A stretch of DNA of 55,193 bases from Heterostelium multicystogenum (lineage: Eukaryota > Evosea > Eumycetozoa > Acytosteliales > Acytosteliaceae): NCBI GenBank assembly GCA_003667245.1, contig RCNN01000204.1, positions 1-55,193 of the forward strand. Direction: 5' to 3'. The notes beneath the pieces were generated by a model. That model did no database searches. It was not told where the DNA came from and was given only the letters and a program-made list of their open reading frames with translations. Shown piece after piece: positions 22,737-36,100 of the stretch; position 1 is the stretch's first letter, and every line of letters begins with the position of its first letter. The position numbers and the translations under genes are program-made.

Positions 22737-23884
22737 TTAATAGTTAGTTTAAATATAATGTATTCTATGTGCGTATGAAAGTATTATTTTCTAATTCAAA
22801 AGTTAATTGATTGGATTTGATTTGATTGAATTTGAAATGATTGAATGTCAAGTTTAATAACTTTAACAACAAATATATTGACTATTTTAAAATATATATC
22901 TAAATGCTTTAGATTGTGTGACCCAAACTCTACTTGTTTTAAAATATTTGTTGGCTGGTTGATAGATCTATAACTAAATTTAACAAACTAAACTAAAACC
23001 TATTATAAAATCTAAAGTCAAAATTGAGTTAGTAATTATTATTTATATTTGATTTATTTTACTATTGTTATTATGTTGTTGTTATTATTATTATGTTGTT
23101 ATTGTTAATATTGTTTGATTGATATTGATTTAATTGTAAATGCTCATTTGATAATCAAAAAAAATTCAACACCACCACAACTACCACTACATGCACAACA
23201 AATCACCATCACCATCAAGTATATCCCCGAATCAAAAATTATAGATTTAATTTTTAGATAGTAGGAGAGATAAGTTTGAGTAGAGTGGTAAAGTAGAAGT
23301 TATATGGGTAGGGAAAAGAAAAACAAAAGTACCATTATTAGAATAGAATATGGACATGCATAGTTATGTCCTGGAATTGATTGAACTAACCAAAAGCTTA
23401 CAAAAGTAATTGGATTAAAGTTTAAATTGCAATTGAATTTACTATAATTAAAATAAATTTAATTATTTATAGGTTTTAGCTATAATTTAACTACTATTAT
23501 AGTTTAAATAATAATAATAAATTAAATTGCTTGGTGCTTGGAAGATGATTGATATTTATATGAATGAATGAAGAAATTTGAAAATTAAATTATGGATGTA
23601 TTTATTTGTCAAATCATCTGTTTATCAAAAATAGAATAGATATAGATAAATAATTAAGGCTGAAGGTATATTCTGTTTGGTTTTGTTTTGTTTTGTTATT
23701 TGGAAGTAATAAAAATATAAATCTTGTGTATTGCGTCAAAGTTAATGGATGACGAAATTATATAATTAGAGTGTATAAATCGTATGATTTAAGATGATAG
23801 TGTAGTGATCGAAACATCGTCGAAAGTAACAAAATGACCATCTTGAGTGAAGCACTTTTTGACAATCAAAGTTAATTAATCTTT

Positions 23885-23906
23885 AATCCAATATCGATAT
23901 TGGATT
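23885..23906. repeat. perfect 22-bp palindrome
   Basis: The half-site AATCCAATATC is followed directly by its exact reverse complement GATATTGGATT. With no spacer, a stable RNA hairpin is unlikely, so a binding site for a dimeric protein is more plausible. Confidence 0.6.
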
Positions 23907-26360
23907 TCTATTTTACTAGATTGACATGATTGATTGTCTGATTATTTGTATTATTTCCATATATGAGAAATGCCCCTTTTTAATTTACTGTTCGAAATAA
24001 TATATCGATTGATCTAAAGGTGTTTTAAATATCTATTACCTATCTATCACCAGTTTAAATGTCAAAACAATAACTATTGCTTTTCTAATTAATTTGAATA
24101 TAGTATACTAGTAAATATAATAACAATAATAATAAATAATATGCTCTTTATGTTTCTTTAGATATTATTATTATTATTATTATTCAATATTATAAATCTG
24201 TTCATAAGGGCGACAAGTAAACTGTGTTTGTTATTTGTATGTTGGAATGTATTTGGTTTGATTGTTTGATTGTCTATTAATTTATCTAACCAATGATGAA
24301 TTTCTTAGTTGATGAAATAATTATAATAATAGACCACAAACTGTATAATTTTCTATATTTGAGTATTTGATTGTTTGATGATTGTCTAATAATAATGATT
24401 AGTCTGTTAAATAAAAAGCAATAACGACAAAAAATAACAGAGGAATGTAGTACTATGATAATATATGTATGGGGGTTGGAGTCGATTGAAATATAAATAA
24501 ATAAATCTGTTTGGAGTGGCATGGTTGTTTATATATCATGATTGATGTTGTTGTATACTGTTGAATGTGGTGAAATTGTAGTGCGATGTATTGAAATTGA
24601 TAATAAGAGTAATTTTTATTATGAATTAATAATATTATTGTTGGATATTATGTGGATTGATGATTCAAGTGGAGTAGAACTAGTTCAATAGATATTTTAA
24701 TGATGGTGTGGGGGTTATGATTCGAGTTGAATGCATTAGGTTATTTTGATCGATCATATTTTCAAAAGTACCTATTGATGGACCGACTGACTCATTTGAT
24801 AATTGATGATGGGTCGATTGATTGATCATTGGCTGTTGGTATATTATTATTATTATTATTGACCCACGTACATGGATTAATATACAAACTATTATAAGGC
24901 AGAATTTAAAGATTGATTACTTATTGTATATTTGAACTATTTGATTGAATATTCACTATCACTGAATAATATTATTATATGTAAATGTTGTACAGAAATA
25001 TAATTGTTATTATTATAGCTGTTGTTATTGATAGATGTCTACTTTGAATATTGGAATAAACAAATTTGTTTAAAAATTGATTTAAGGAAAGCAAAGTTTG
25101 AAGTGTTTTGTTTGGTAGTTGGCACTTGTTATGATGTGGGGATAGTGTTGGAAGGATGGTGGATCATCAATATCAATAACATTGTTGTTATCGATCAGAT
25201 AGCTCTGTTGGTTTAAAATGTTAATGTTTTCATGTTGATGTTATACATACTTAATTGAGAGTGATAAGGTCAGGTAAGGGGCAATAAAATAATATCAATA
25301 AATACTGTTGGTAAAGGATTAAAAGGTTAGTAAATGCTATTTAAAGATTGATTGATTGATTTTGATTGATTCGCAGAGTTTGTGGTAATAGAGGCTGTGG
25401 TTGTAAGTGAGACATTAAGCGATATTATTTTATATGAGACTGATGCAGAAGGTACCTCTATTCAATTTACAAAACAACAACAAGTATTAAAATTGAAACT
25501 TTTACTTTGAAATAGAAAGAAGGTCGGCAGACCAGTTGACGTTGATGCTGATGTTAATTAATATAAAGTGAAATCGAAAGATATTATTCTGAAACTTAGT
25601 GCTAATATTGATTGAATAGGATAGGTTGGTCGATTATAACTCTACATCTTGGTTGCTAACTCAATTGGGAATCATAAGAACCTGTTTGTCTGATTGTACT
25701 GAACCGATAGATAGATAGGTACAGATAACGATGTCCTCTTTTGAGAAGAAATATTTTTTCAAGCTGAAGGATAGAATGTGGAGATGTGGAAACACACAAC
25801 TCACTTTATAGAGATTCAAACACGGAACTGAGCTACAATCGATTTTAGATATAATACAACTTGAAGGGAGGATTAATTGATTGTTGTTTGAATATGACTA
25901 CATCAGTAACAAATAGTTCTATAGAAATGTAAGTTATTAAAATGTGATGTTTTGTTGTTTTTTTTTTTTTTTGAGTGACTGACTGATTGATTGGATTTAC
26001 TTTGCAACAACATTTTTGATGAATTTATCCTCTTTGGCGAAAAGCACCACCAAATAAATTAACAAAGCACCAAACTAAAACCACAAAGATAAAAACAAAT
26101 AACATTACACAATTGTCATGTTGGTGCAGTCAGTGTGTAAAATTGAGTTATAAATAAACCACCCATATGAGATAAGTGGGGTGTTGTTTAATTAATTCAA
26201 ATAAAATGGAACCTCTTCATCACAGATTAAAAAAGTTTTCAACAACCACACAATTCCAATTCAATTTAATTGAATGATCATCATTTGATTGTCAGCTTTT
26301 TTGTTTTTTTAGATTGTTTAATAGATTGATTACCAACCACTATGTTTGCATTGATTTTGA

Positions 26361-26412
26361 CTTGTCGCTCCTAACCTACTCCCGCCTTCCTACAAGGTGG
26401 AGCACAGACAAG
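26361..26412 (+). ncRNA. candidate structured RNA (52-nt hairpin)
   Basis: CTTGTC (26361-26366) pairs with GACAAG (26407-26412), GCTCC (26367-26371) with GGAGC (26399-26403), and ACCT (26374-26377) with AGGT (26395-26398). This leaves bulges TA and ACA and a 17-nt C/T-rich loop. The segment is a GC-rich patch inside AT-rich DNA. Its size fits dictyostelid Class I RNAs, but I do not see their loop motif or a clear upstream DUSE, and strand is not determined. Confidence 0.35.
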
Positions 26413-27752
26413 CAATCAATCAAGAAGTAACACAAATGAGTCAGTTTGATTATCAGAAAGTAAATTGACATTGTGGAGTTAAGTGTATGTCAATTTGTAT
26501 AAAATGCACCAAAGCAGGTGAAAGGCAGTTGTTTGAATAGTTATAATGTGAGATGCTGGAAGTCTAGAAAATCTCTAACAAAGACTTTCAATAACTAATA
26601 TTATTAGTTACTGAATAATTGTTGTATGTGCAAAGAAATCCAAATGGTACTGAATTTCCACTAATATTATTGTGCCTTCTACAATTAGGCACTATGCCAC
26701 TATTCTAAACCTAATGTACATTTATTTGTTTTTGAACTAAAACCTACTATTCTATTTTGCTATGCTACAGTGTTTGATGCCTTTGTGACTGAACTATTTT
26801 AATACTAAAAATACCTTAGTAATTTAATTTAACTCTAGTAATAATACTATTATAATTAATTTTGAGAATACTAATAATAATAAGATATTATTTTGCTGAT
26901 TGACTTTATGATCTACTTTTGTTGTTTGGTTTTTTGCGTCAAAAAAATAAAAATAAAATAATTATAAGATTTCGTAATCAAAATATAGGTCAATTAATTA
27001 GCGTCAATAATACCATACAAGCCTAAGTCCTTTACTTGGTGATTGATTGTGTGTTAAAAAAACTGTTTGGATGTTTTTTGTAAAAAGTTGTGATAAGAAG
27101 TCTCATACCAAAAACAAAAACCAAAAAAAACACTTTTCAAAACATTCTTGGGGCTGCCTCCATGAAAAATACACCTTGTTTTTACAATTTTTTTGTTTAT
27201 TTTGAAACCTATTTATTCCAATACTAAAGTGTTTTTTGGAGAAGGGTTTATCCACACTTTGAAACAGCCAAAAATAGTGACTATTTTAAAGTCTCTCGAT
27301 CAGATCCCACTATTAACCATTGTTCAAAATATCAATTTATGGTGTCACCTTATTAAATAGTCATGTGATCTTATCAGTGTTCCATTTAAAGCTAATGATA
27401 ATCCAATACTTATAATTTGGTCAATCAATGAACAGTTTACAATAAGGCTAAAACAAACATTTATTCATTCACGTCTTCGAGAGATTGCCAAAATGTATAC
27501 ATTTTGTTTTTGAGCTGATTTCATTGTTGTTGTTGTTGGGTGACTTTGCAAATTCAAAGAAATAAAATTTGATGATATGGTACTTTTTCAAAGTTTCTTG
27601 CTTTCATGAAAACAACTAACAACACATCCATGATTCATTATACTTTATTGTTATTGAATTCAAATAATTGTTATTGGTTGTGGGGAGTTTAGTGGCGGAT
27701 TTAGTTGTAGCTACCTATGTTTGTGTTCACCTCTTTCCAGTGCGATGGTAGT

Positions 27753-30700
27753 TCATCGTGGGTGTTGTCGCTGGAGGTTTTTTCGGCCAATCAGGTAGAA
27801 GCTGGTCATCTCACCCTTGCCTTTCACTTGAATTACACCACGCTCTTCCATGTAGAATGAGCGCATCAACAAGCGGCACACCTCCTTGGTGACCTGAATC
27901 TTACCTGGTGGCGCCGAGGTTTGCATTCTCGAAGCTGTGTTGGCGGTGTCACCCCATATGTCAAACTTGGCACGTTGTATTCCAATGCATCCGGAAACAC
28001 ACGGTCCTACGCTCATTCCTATCTGGACATCTAAGCGAGGATCAATAAACTTTACGAATGCTTTGGCTGACAGTGCCATGTTAGCCATATCCTGAATGGA
28101 TTGTCTGAGATAGGCCTGCTGTTGCTCATTGTTGGCATTGCTAACTCCTATATTAATATTTCCATTGCCATTGTTGTTGTTGTTCAAACCAGCTACAACC
28201 ATATAAGTTGTACCGATGGTCTTTATCTTCTCAATGTTGTAATGAATGACTTCGTCGTCAAAGATTGTGAATATCTTGTTCAGATGAGAGAGGATTTCGT
28301 GATGGTTCTGCAGCTTTTCGAATCCCAGTATATTGATAAACATAACAACGACTGCGCTGTGATTCTGCGAGATCAGCATGCCGTTTCCATTGCCTTTGTC
28401 TTTAATAATCTTCTCTGTAATATGTGGAGGTAGGATATGATGTAGTAGTTTGGACGACTTTTCTTTCTCATCAACTAGTACCAAGCTCTTGTATTTAACG
28501 TTCGATCTGATAAGCCATGCTCTTCTGATCTCTAGCTTCATTATATAGAGAGAGGCAAGTAGTAGAATAATAAAGATAGAAATACCAAAGCAATCACCGA
28601 TTGTAATATCAAAGAATGAAAGTTTACCAAAGTAAACAAAGTAAATGACTATAGAAGATAAGTAAGTTAGAATCATGATGTTTGTGAATCGAAATGCAGG
28701 TTTACATTTACATACTTGTTAGAATAATAATCAACAGAGCAGAGCATAAGAAATTCAAAGAGTGGAATACAGTAGAAAAGAATAGGATGATGATAAGTCT
28801 CACAAGTGGTATTCTATCACTGCTAAATGTTGAGCTATTGGCATTGGAAGATGGTTGGAGTATAAGTACTGTAAGCAAGGCTGTTGTAATCAAGAACAGG
28901 AATAGACCTATTTGATGGGTAAACGGCCTCTTAGCAAAGGGTGTAAAGGTAAAGACAAAGTAAAATATATAGAGTGTTGCTATCCAAATGTAAAGAGTAC
29001 GTGTAGAGTATAGGCCTTGGATTGGTATCAGAAGGAAGTCATTGATTGCAAATATGCTCTGAATGATGGCTCCAATGAGTATGAATACCCTGGTCTCACA
29101 AACAGTTCTGTTGATCACGTGCTTGTAGAAGAATCGCTCGACGTACCAGTTCCTAAACATGAGGAGATACAGGTTGAATCTTGTGAAGCAGTCGAATAGA
29201 CAATTCTCAGCTTCGTCCATGAGCTTGGTGTTGTTGTCTTGCAGATTGTTGGGAAACAAATTAGTTGACTTAATTAGCTGCTTAGCTCTAACCATCGATT
29301 TGTTCAAGAAAGATTCCTCTCCCGCCTCGGTAGCAATGTTATTGCTGCTTACACCGCATGTTGAAGTTGCTGAGTTATTCGCATCATTGATATCTATGGC
29401 AGAGACACCGTTTTCGGATCCTACTCCAGTTGTCGATGTAGATGAATAGCATTCCTCAGAAGAATCAGTGACTACTGATGCGTTGTTTGGGTAAATGAAA
29501 TAAGTAGGTTGCTTGAAATCGTCAGGTGTGTCTGGGTTTTCGACGGAGGTGTATTTGTCACGAATAAGGTCCAGTCCTTTCTTGGTAGCATGTATTTTTC
29601 CGGGGCATCCGCTTTGCTCAAGAGCATGGGCAAGTGCAATAGCCTCACCCCAGAGGTCAAACTGGAATTTCTGAGTGCCAATCATTCCTCCAATGACAGT
29701 GCCATTGGCAACACCAATTCTAATCTTGACCTCAATATCGAGGCTGTTGTGTTTGAGTATCTTTAGATTCAGGATATCGTGAGCAGTATCCACAATGGCC
29801 TTATAATGGTTTCCATTTTGGATGGTCAATCCTCCGGCGCACAAGAAAGCATCGCCATCTGTCTTGATCATTTCACAGCCATGGGAGGCTACCACTTTAT
29901 CAAACTCTGTAAATATCTGGTTCAGTAGAGTAACCAACTGGTTGGGAGTAACCTTCGACGATAAAGTAGTAAATTCAACAATATCGCAATATAGAACCGA
30001 GCAGTCAGGAAACACCTTGGAAAGCAATGGAAAAGTTGTATCACATGAAATTTCTTTCATCATATTAATGATGAATTCCGGAAGTATTTTTGAGACCAGC
30101 TGTTCAGATTTAATCTTCTCCTCCTGAATCTCATCTGCTGACTTGATAACTTTAATTTTATTTACAAAACTCTATTGGATGGGAATTAGTATTTATAAAT
30201 TGAATTAACTATCGTATAAATAATATAGTATATTTACATGTTTTCTTGATTTTTCGGAAACATATATGGAGGAAACACCCAGTAGGAATATAATAGAGAT
30301 ATATAGTATATAAGAAACGGTGGAGTAAGTTGAGTGTTGGTTACACAGGAGATATACAATAGATATGATCCAGATTGCTGAATTTAGTAAAATCATCCAA
30401 AGGAACTTTATGATTCCAAAAGAGTAGAGTGATAGGAAGAATATTGAATAAATAAAAAGATAGGTCGAAGGTGTGTACCATATATATTCCTTGGCAAGTG
30501 AAATGAAAAGTAAAATATTACATATAGCAAATACTATATTGTATATTACTCTGTAGCAGCTGGGCTTTACAAATCCAGTGATTAACATCAAAGCGTAAGA
30601 TATCACAACAATGCTTCTCAGGGAAACCATAATTATATCATTCTTTCCATTGTATAGGGAAACAATAGCGGCTACCAGTAGGATAACATCTGAAATCTGA

Positions 30701-31377
30701 AACCATCGATAAAATAAACACATTAGATCTATATGTTAGCTTTTCCTACTAATATTATTAAAGAGATGATACCTACACTTAATAATATTTTATATTTATA
30801 AAAATGATGTGATAGGAAGGAGCTTTCTAAATTATCTTTTAAACTCAATGTGAATTTATTGAAATTGACTGGTTCATCAAATAGTGAATCTTTATGTTAT
30901 TATAAGAAGGAAATGTTAGGAAACTCAAGACAGAATACGGAAAACAAAAATAATAGAATATTCTATTGTATACATACCACTGGAGATTGAGTAGTCATTC
31001 CAGATCATTTGATTTTCAATGTCAATCTTATTATTTAAAGTTGTAACAACAGAGTTACTGCGATTTCTTTGTTGTATTGTCGAAATGTTTTGACACATTT
31101 GGGGATCGTGATAGGTATTACTTCTATTTCTTGACTCCAACTCCACATGGGTATCTGTAAAGGTGGTGAGTGAAAAGGAAGAGCCACTTAAAGGAGCCTG
31201 ATTGGGTGGTGGTTGAATATTACTCCTCTTTAAGTTGACATTACTGGTAGTTATATTGATTCCTACATTATTATTATTATTTGTTGGACTAGTGGCATAT
31301 ATAGTTGGAAAATCATCATAAATAATTTCTCGATTAGCAGTAAAGCTTGCACCATATCGAGAGTTATAATATGACAT
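27753..31377 (-). CDS. acaA: membrane adenylyl cyclase, ACA type (two catalytic domains)
   Basis: Four exons are supported by GT-AG borders and phase: 31377-30978, 30889-30238, 30171-28716 and 28648-27753. The Asn/Ser-rich N-terminus is followed by about six membrane helices. C1 comes next (SVLYCDIVEFTTL and CEMIKTDGDAFLCAGG, holding both metal-binding Asp). A second helix cluster follows (RVFILIGAIIQSIFAI, LFLFLITTALLTVLIL, FGISIFIILLLASLYIM) and then C2. C2 has EKIKTIGTTYM, the adenine-selecting Lys, and KFDIWGDTANTASRM with Asp, Asn and Arg, so ATP rather than GTP is the expected substrate. This is the layout of ACA, which makes the cAMP that coordinates aggregation. One frame break lies near 30735. 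The total of about 1,130 residues is shorter than D. discoideum ACA. Which ACA paralogue this is cannot be told. Confidence 0.85.
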
Positions 31378-33159
31378 TTTATTTTAATTGAAACTATTAA
31401 ATTATTATAAATACAAATAGAAATAATATTTAATCTATATTGAATATATAAATATTTCTGACGTTATCACTATGATATGTTGAATTGAATTGATTTACTA
31501 AACACTGTGTCTGTAATGAACTATTTCTCCAAAGAAATTGGTAATGGATCATTACAAATAAAGTACTGATAAGAAGAAAATCGATTCTTCAATTCAATTC
31601 GAAGCTTTACTCTATATAATTTAGCTAATCTATTTTCCAAATGATTGATTTTCTAATTTCAAGAACTTGGTGATTTATATAAAGATATATATAGGAAAAT
31701 TAAACAATAGTTGTTGAATGGCTATTTAATAATTGTTAAAGTTCGAATATTGAAATTAAGGTTGGAAGACAAATAAAGATGATTGACCGAATAATAATTG
31801 AAACACAACAACAGTTGATCAACAATTATAGATTGAAATATTTGATGTTGTTTAAACTATTTTATTCCTATCTGTTTATCACTTTCTAATATTCTTTTTT
31901 TTTTCAGGTTACTTTTATATTTTCTGGTTCTATTACTTTATATTAAAGTAAATTAAAAAAAGAAAAAGGTAGAGGGTTGTGGTTGATGATTTGACAGTAG
32001 TATTAACAATAATTACACATGCCAACACTAACAACAATTGTATGATGATGTTGATGGATATGATGTTGTTGTTGTTGTTGGTGTGGCTCAAATATAATAA
32101 AGAGTAGTTGATTAATGAGAATATAGTTGATTGTTGTAGAAGTAGTAGTACTACTAGTACCAGAAGGATAAAACTGCAATTTTAATATGAAAAGGTTTTA
32201 GTTTAGTTTGTGCATTAGTTGTTATGTTTTGTGCTTTTGAGGTTATTGTAGTTGATAGTTTATAACTAATTTTGTGGTGGAAGTGGTGATTAGAATCCCA
32301 CACATTGTTATTAATAACAGCATCATTATATTTAAAGTTGTTATTATTTATACTTTCCACAATCACAAGCAACCACATGTGTTTCAACAATCCATAACCA
32401 CACTAACTCTATGCCACTAAATCTATTTGCAGTGCTTCATCATTATAATTATTATTGTTGGAAAAACTAGTAGTTGTTAAAAACAAAACAATTAAACACA
32501 CACACACACATATGATCAAATACCCCCATAACTATAATTATTAGTAAATCTCAAAAAAACGCACCCACTTCCACCACCTCCTAAAAACAACGCCAACAAT
32601 AAACTTGTCTGGTTGAATGAAAACATTGGCTTGGCAACCACATCGTTGTTTAAAAGTAATTATGAATAATTTAAAGATTGAAAGATAATAAATAATGAAT
32701 CCAAATCATTAGTTTAGTTGTCTTTTTAAGAAACCAAATTTTCATACATAACTCGAATTGAATCACAATCCATCCCAAAACTGATACCACCTCCAACACT
32801 ACTACTACTACTACTATGCCAGTAGATGTGGAAAATCTAATATATATAGAATATACAGTCACCTATTGACTTACAAGTTGCATTTTAATCTGTGTGTGAG
32901 ATCATTCCTTAATCTCTTTCCAAACAATAACAAAAACAACTTACATCTTTCGTGTAGAATACATCGTCAACCAACACTACAATATTGTAAATTCAACTAA
33001 ACTGTAATCCAATCGAATGATATAATCGTTTTGTAGTCAATACGAATCTGTTGGATATAATCTAAGCCAAATGAAAGAATAAAAATTGAATAGACTATAG
33101 TATATACTTTCATTGAAATTTCATTCAAATTACATTGTTGGTTTATTGTTTAACAATCA
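31378..33159. other. intergenic region upstream of the adenylyl cyclase gene
   Basis: About 1.8 kb of AT-rich DNA between two minus-strand genes. It contains GTT runs near 32057-32080, a CA run at 32498-32510, an ACT run near 32800-32815, and poly-T at about 31893. It is expected to hold the cyclase promoter. No gene is seen; frames at 32154-32390 and 32671-32862 are low-complexity. Confidence 0.5.
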
Positions 33160-36100
33160 TTACTCTTCACTATCACTGTAATATTGTTCATCTTCTTCTT
33201 CTTGATCATCGTCATCTTCGTCATCTTCGTCTTCATAATTATTCTCATCCTCTGAATAATCACTGGGTGATTTTGGTATTTCAATACCCATCTCTGACAT
33301 CTTGTCAATGATATTCTGTAGAGTCGATGTCAATATCTGTTTCTGCTCAATTCTATATTGAAGCACGATCTTCATTTGCTCTGCTGATTGCTCGTCTTCC
33401 TCCTGGTGGTGATCATCTTCGTCGTCGTGGGTGTCTTTGCTGTTTGTGATTTTCGTTAAAAGTGACTTTTGTTGTGATATAATCTGCTCGCACAGCTGCT
33501 TATCCTCTTCCCATGACGATGAAAACTGCTTCAACAGCATCAAAACCATAGAGTAGAGAGTGTGTAGCGTTGCTTCCTCATTTCTTCTGGTGATGGGATT
33601 CCAAATGTCGACATATGGATTGCATTCTTCTGGCGTCATCAAAGCGACTCTAAGTGTGGCTAGCACTTTGGGTGGGATACCACCCTTTCTGAGATATTGT
33701 GTATCGATTGAGAGGAGATTAGCCGACAGCAACTCTTGCTTGGCTTGAGTGATCTCCGGTGTATCTTCATCGGGCAGATCGAATCCAATGAGCATGCTGT
33801 CGTATGGGTTGTCTTGGATGACGAATCCATAGTAGAGCGCCAGCTCACGGTTTTGAAGGGCTCCATAGTGCAAAAATATCTGGGCATTTGCCGGAACAGC
33901 GCAGCACGAAACCATCTTGAAACACTGGTCGTTTTGGTCAAAATAACGTTGTGAGATCTGAGCGTTGTGGTGATGGTTGATCATGTCGGCCATTGGTACC
34001 AAGCAGTTAGTAATCTTGTCGTCGATCTTTAGCTGAATGGCACGACTGTCGAATAAAGATCTAGCCCACAAGAAATTCTCCCAACTAAACAAAGATTCAG
34101 GGAAGATTGTTGGATATTGCTCAGAGAGCTCAGGGAACAACAAGTCCCTAATCGACTGAAGGTGTTCCTTCACTTGAAGTGTTTCTGCAAATAGATTGGT
34201 ACCCTCCAATTCGAGCAATTCCGTTGGGCTATAGGAGTAAGTTTCGATTAGTCCAAGGTCCTAATGAAGAGCTAATTCTATATTATACATACGTGTAGTG
34301 AATAGAAGTGGGGAAGTAAGATGGCAATGTATCGAAAAATGGTCTCCAGAAAGAGTTGGGATTCTCTTTTTCGTAGATGACAAAAAGGAACAGAATGGTA
34401 TCATCGTTTAATCCTGAGAACTCGTCAAAGATCTTACCGAGAATAGGATGCTCCCTGGCCACTTGAACATTGATTAAAAACTTACGAGGCACACTGATTA
34501 CAACTTCATTTTCTTCAACTTTCTTGGTTGTAACAATACCACGACCTGTACTATCTTTGAAGTTGGCGATCTGGAGCTTTGGGCATTGGACTCCATCGTT
34601 GGCCAGCCATTTTTCAAACTTACGATAGACTGCGTCCGAGGGACGAATGAATCCGTTTGAAATACGATTTGCGGGCTTGCATAGGACGCTCTTTTGCTGT
34701 GCGAGCATCTGAAGCGATCGCTCAACGATAGACTGATGGTTCTTGTAATATCGCTCGAGCTCAGTTGGCAGCTGAATGTTTGATTCTGTACTTATTGTGA
34801 GAAACAACGACTTTATACGGGAGGCAATGCTATCTAGGATTCTGTGTAATATTTGACTTTGGTAAACGAGAACTTCCAGCTCGTTTCTATATGTAATCAT
34901 AGTTTCGCACTGTCCAGGCTCGTAGAAATAAGCTTCAAACTCACGCAGTTTGGCTACACGTGTTACCTCAAGGAGGTTGATACCAAGTGGTTTGTCACGA
35001 GTAATCATGCCATTATATACTCCGCTGACTTTGAATGATGAGGGTGGGACGCCCAGCTCTTGTAAAATCTTCAACTTGGCGGCGGCGAGCAGCTTTTCAC
35101 GTTCAAGTTCGTCGTGGTCAGAGAAATCACGCTCCAGTTGCTCCACTGTCTTGTAGACAGGGAACTCAAGAGAAATATAATCATAATCGTCCAATGTGTA
35201 TCCATAGTAAAGCATCAATTCTTCATTGGATATCAGGTCGAGATTGTAGTTGTCCAACTCACTGTCAAAATCTTCGCTCATCTCAATCGACCGACTGCTG
35301 CGTTGTCGAGAAACAAAACTTGATGAACTGATAATCTCCACGTCTCCAAGGTAAATGGGAGAGTCTTTAAACAATTTTCTTCGTAATACTGCAACTAAAT
35401 CCTGTTGCTCCTGATGTTGATCCTGCTGTCTAACTGCAATGTCAAACCAATTCATACTGCTTGCGTATGGATCGGGTACTGTTGACTTGTGAATGATTGA
35501 ATTTATCAAGTGATGTGGAATTGGAAGGAATCCATTGAATTTGACGCCTTCTCTGATTTGGGTTGGCACAACAGCACCAACCTTGACCAAATTATAAATA
35601 CGTATCAGTAGTTTCGAGAGAATTTCTGTCATCTCGCTGTTGAAGGCTGCCAACTGAGCATCAACCGAGCTTGAAGGTGTCATGGTGCTGTTGGTTCTTC
35701 TGTGTTTGGTTGTGGAGCTACTGTTGACTGAGAGTGTTGATGCGCTGGCCTGTGGAGTTGAAGGGGCAGTGTGGCTACTGGATCCCAGTCCAAACAGCTC
35801 AGTCAGCCAATCCAGAAGATGGGCAAGTGCTTTCGATATATTGGAAAAAGCATGTGAAATGTCTTTTGTAGTTTTCGGTTGGTTTTAGAATCGATGAGAA
35901 ATCGTCATCGCTGATAAATGGAGATTGAATCGGCAGCAGGCTGTTGATGACTTCATAATGGGTTTTGCGTGGATGTGAGTTCTGTCCAGAACGCTGGGGT
36001 GGTGGGTTTGGTGAATCTAAGTTGAGGGGAGATGCAGGTGTTGAAGCCGATGATATTGAAAAGTCCGACAAGTGTGAGTCGCCGCTGGGGTTGTTGCTGT

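Larger units (their letters stand above)
22737..27752. other. 5-kb region without recognisable genes
   Basis: This lies between the 5' end of the GTPase gene and the 3' end of the adenylyl cyclase gene, both on the minus strand. Open frames here are short and lack coding-like composition. It contains ATT microsatellites (24172-24183, 24844-24860), GATT runs (25345-25370), poly-T at about 25959-25972, a perfect 22-bp palindrome at 23885-23906, a 52-nt hairpin at 26361-26412 and a 6-bp-stem hairpin at 26672-26692. It may be regulatory DNA or carry RNA genes. Confidence 0.5.

Noticed and set aside
25022..25216. 64-residue plus-strand frame in the gene-free region
   Set aside because: Starts without a convincing context, Ile/Val/Leu-rich by base composition, and has no neighbouring coding exon.
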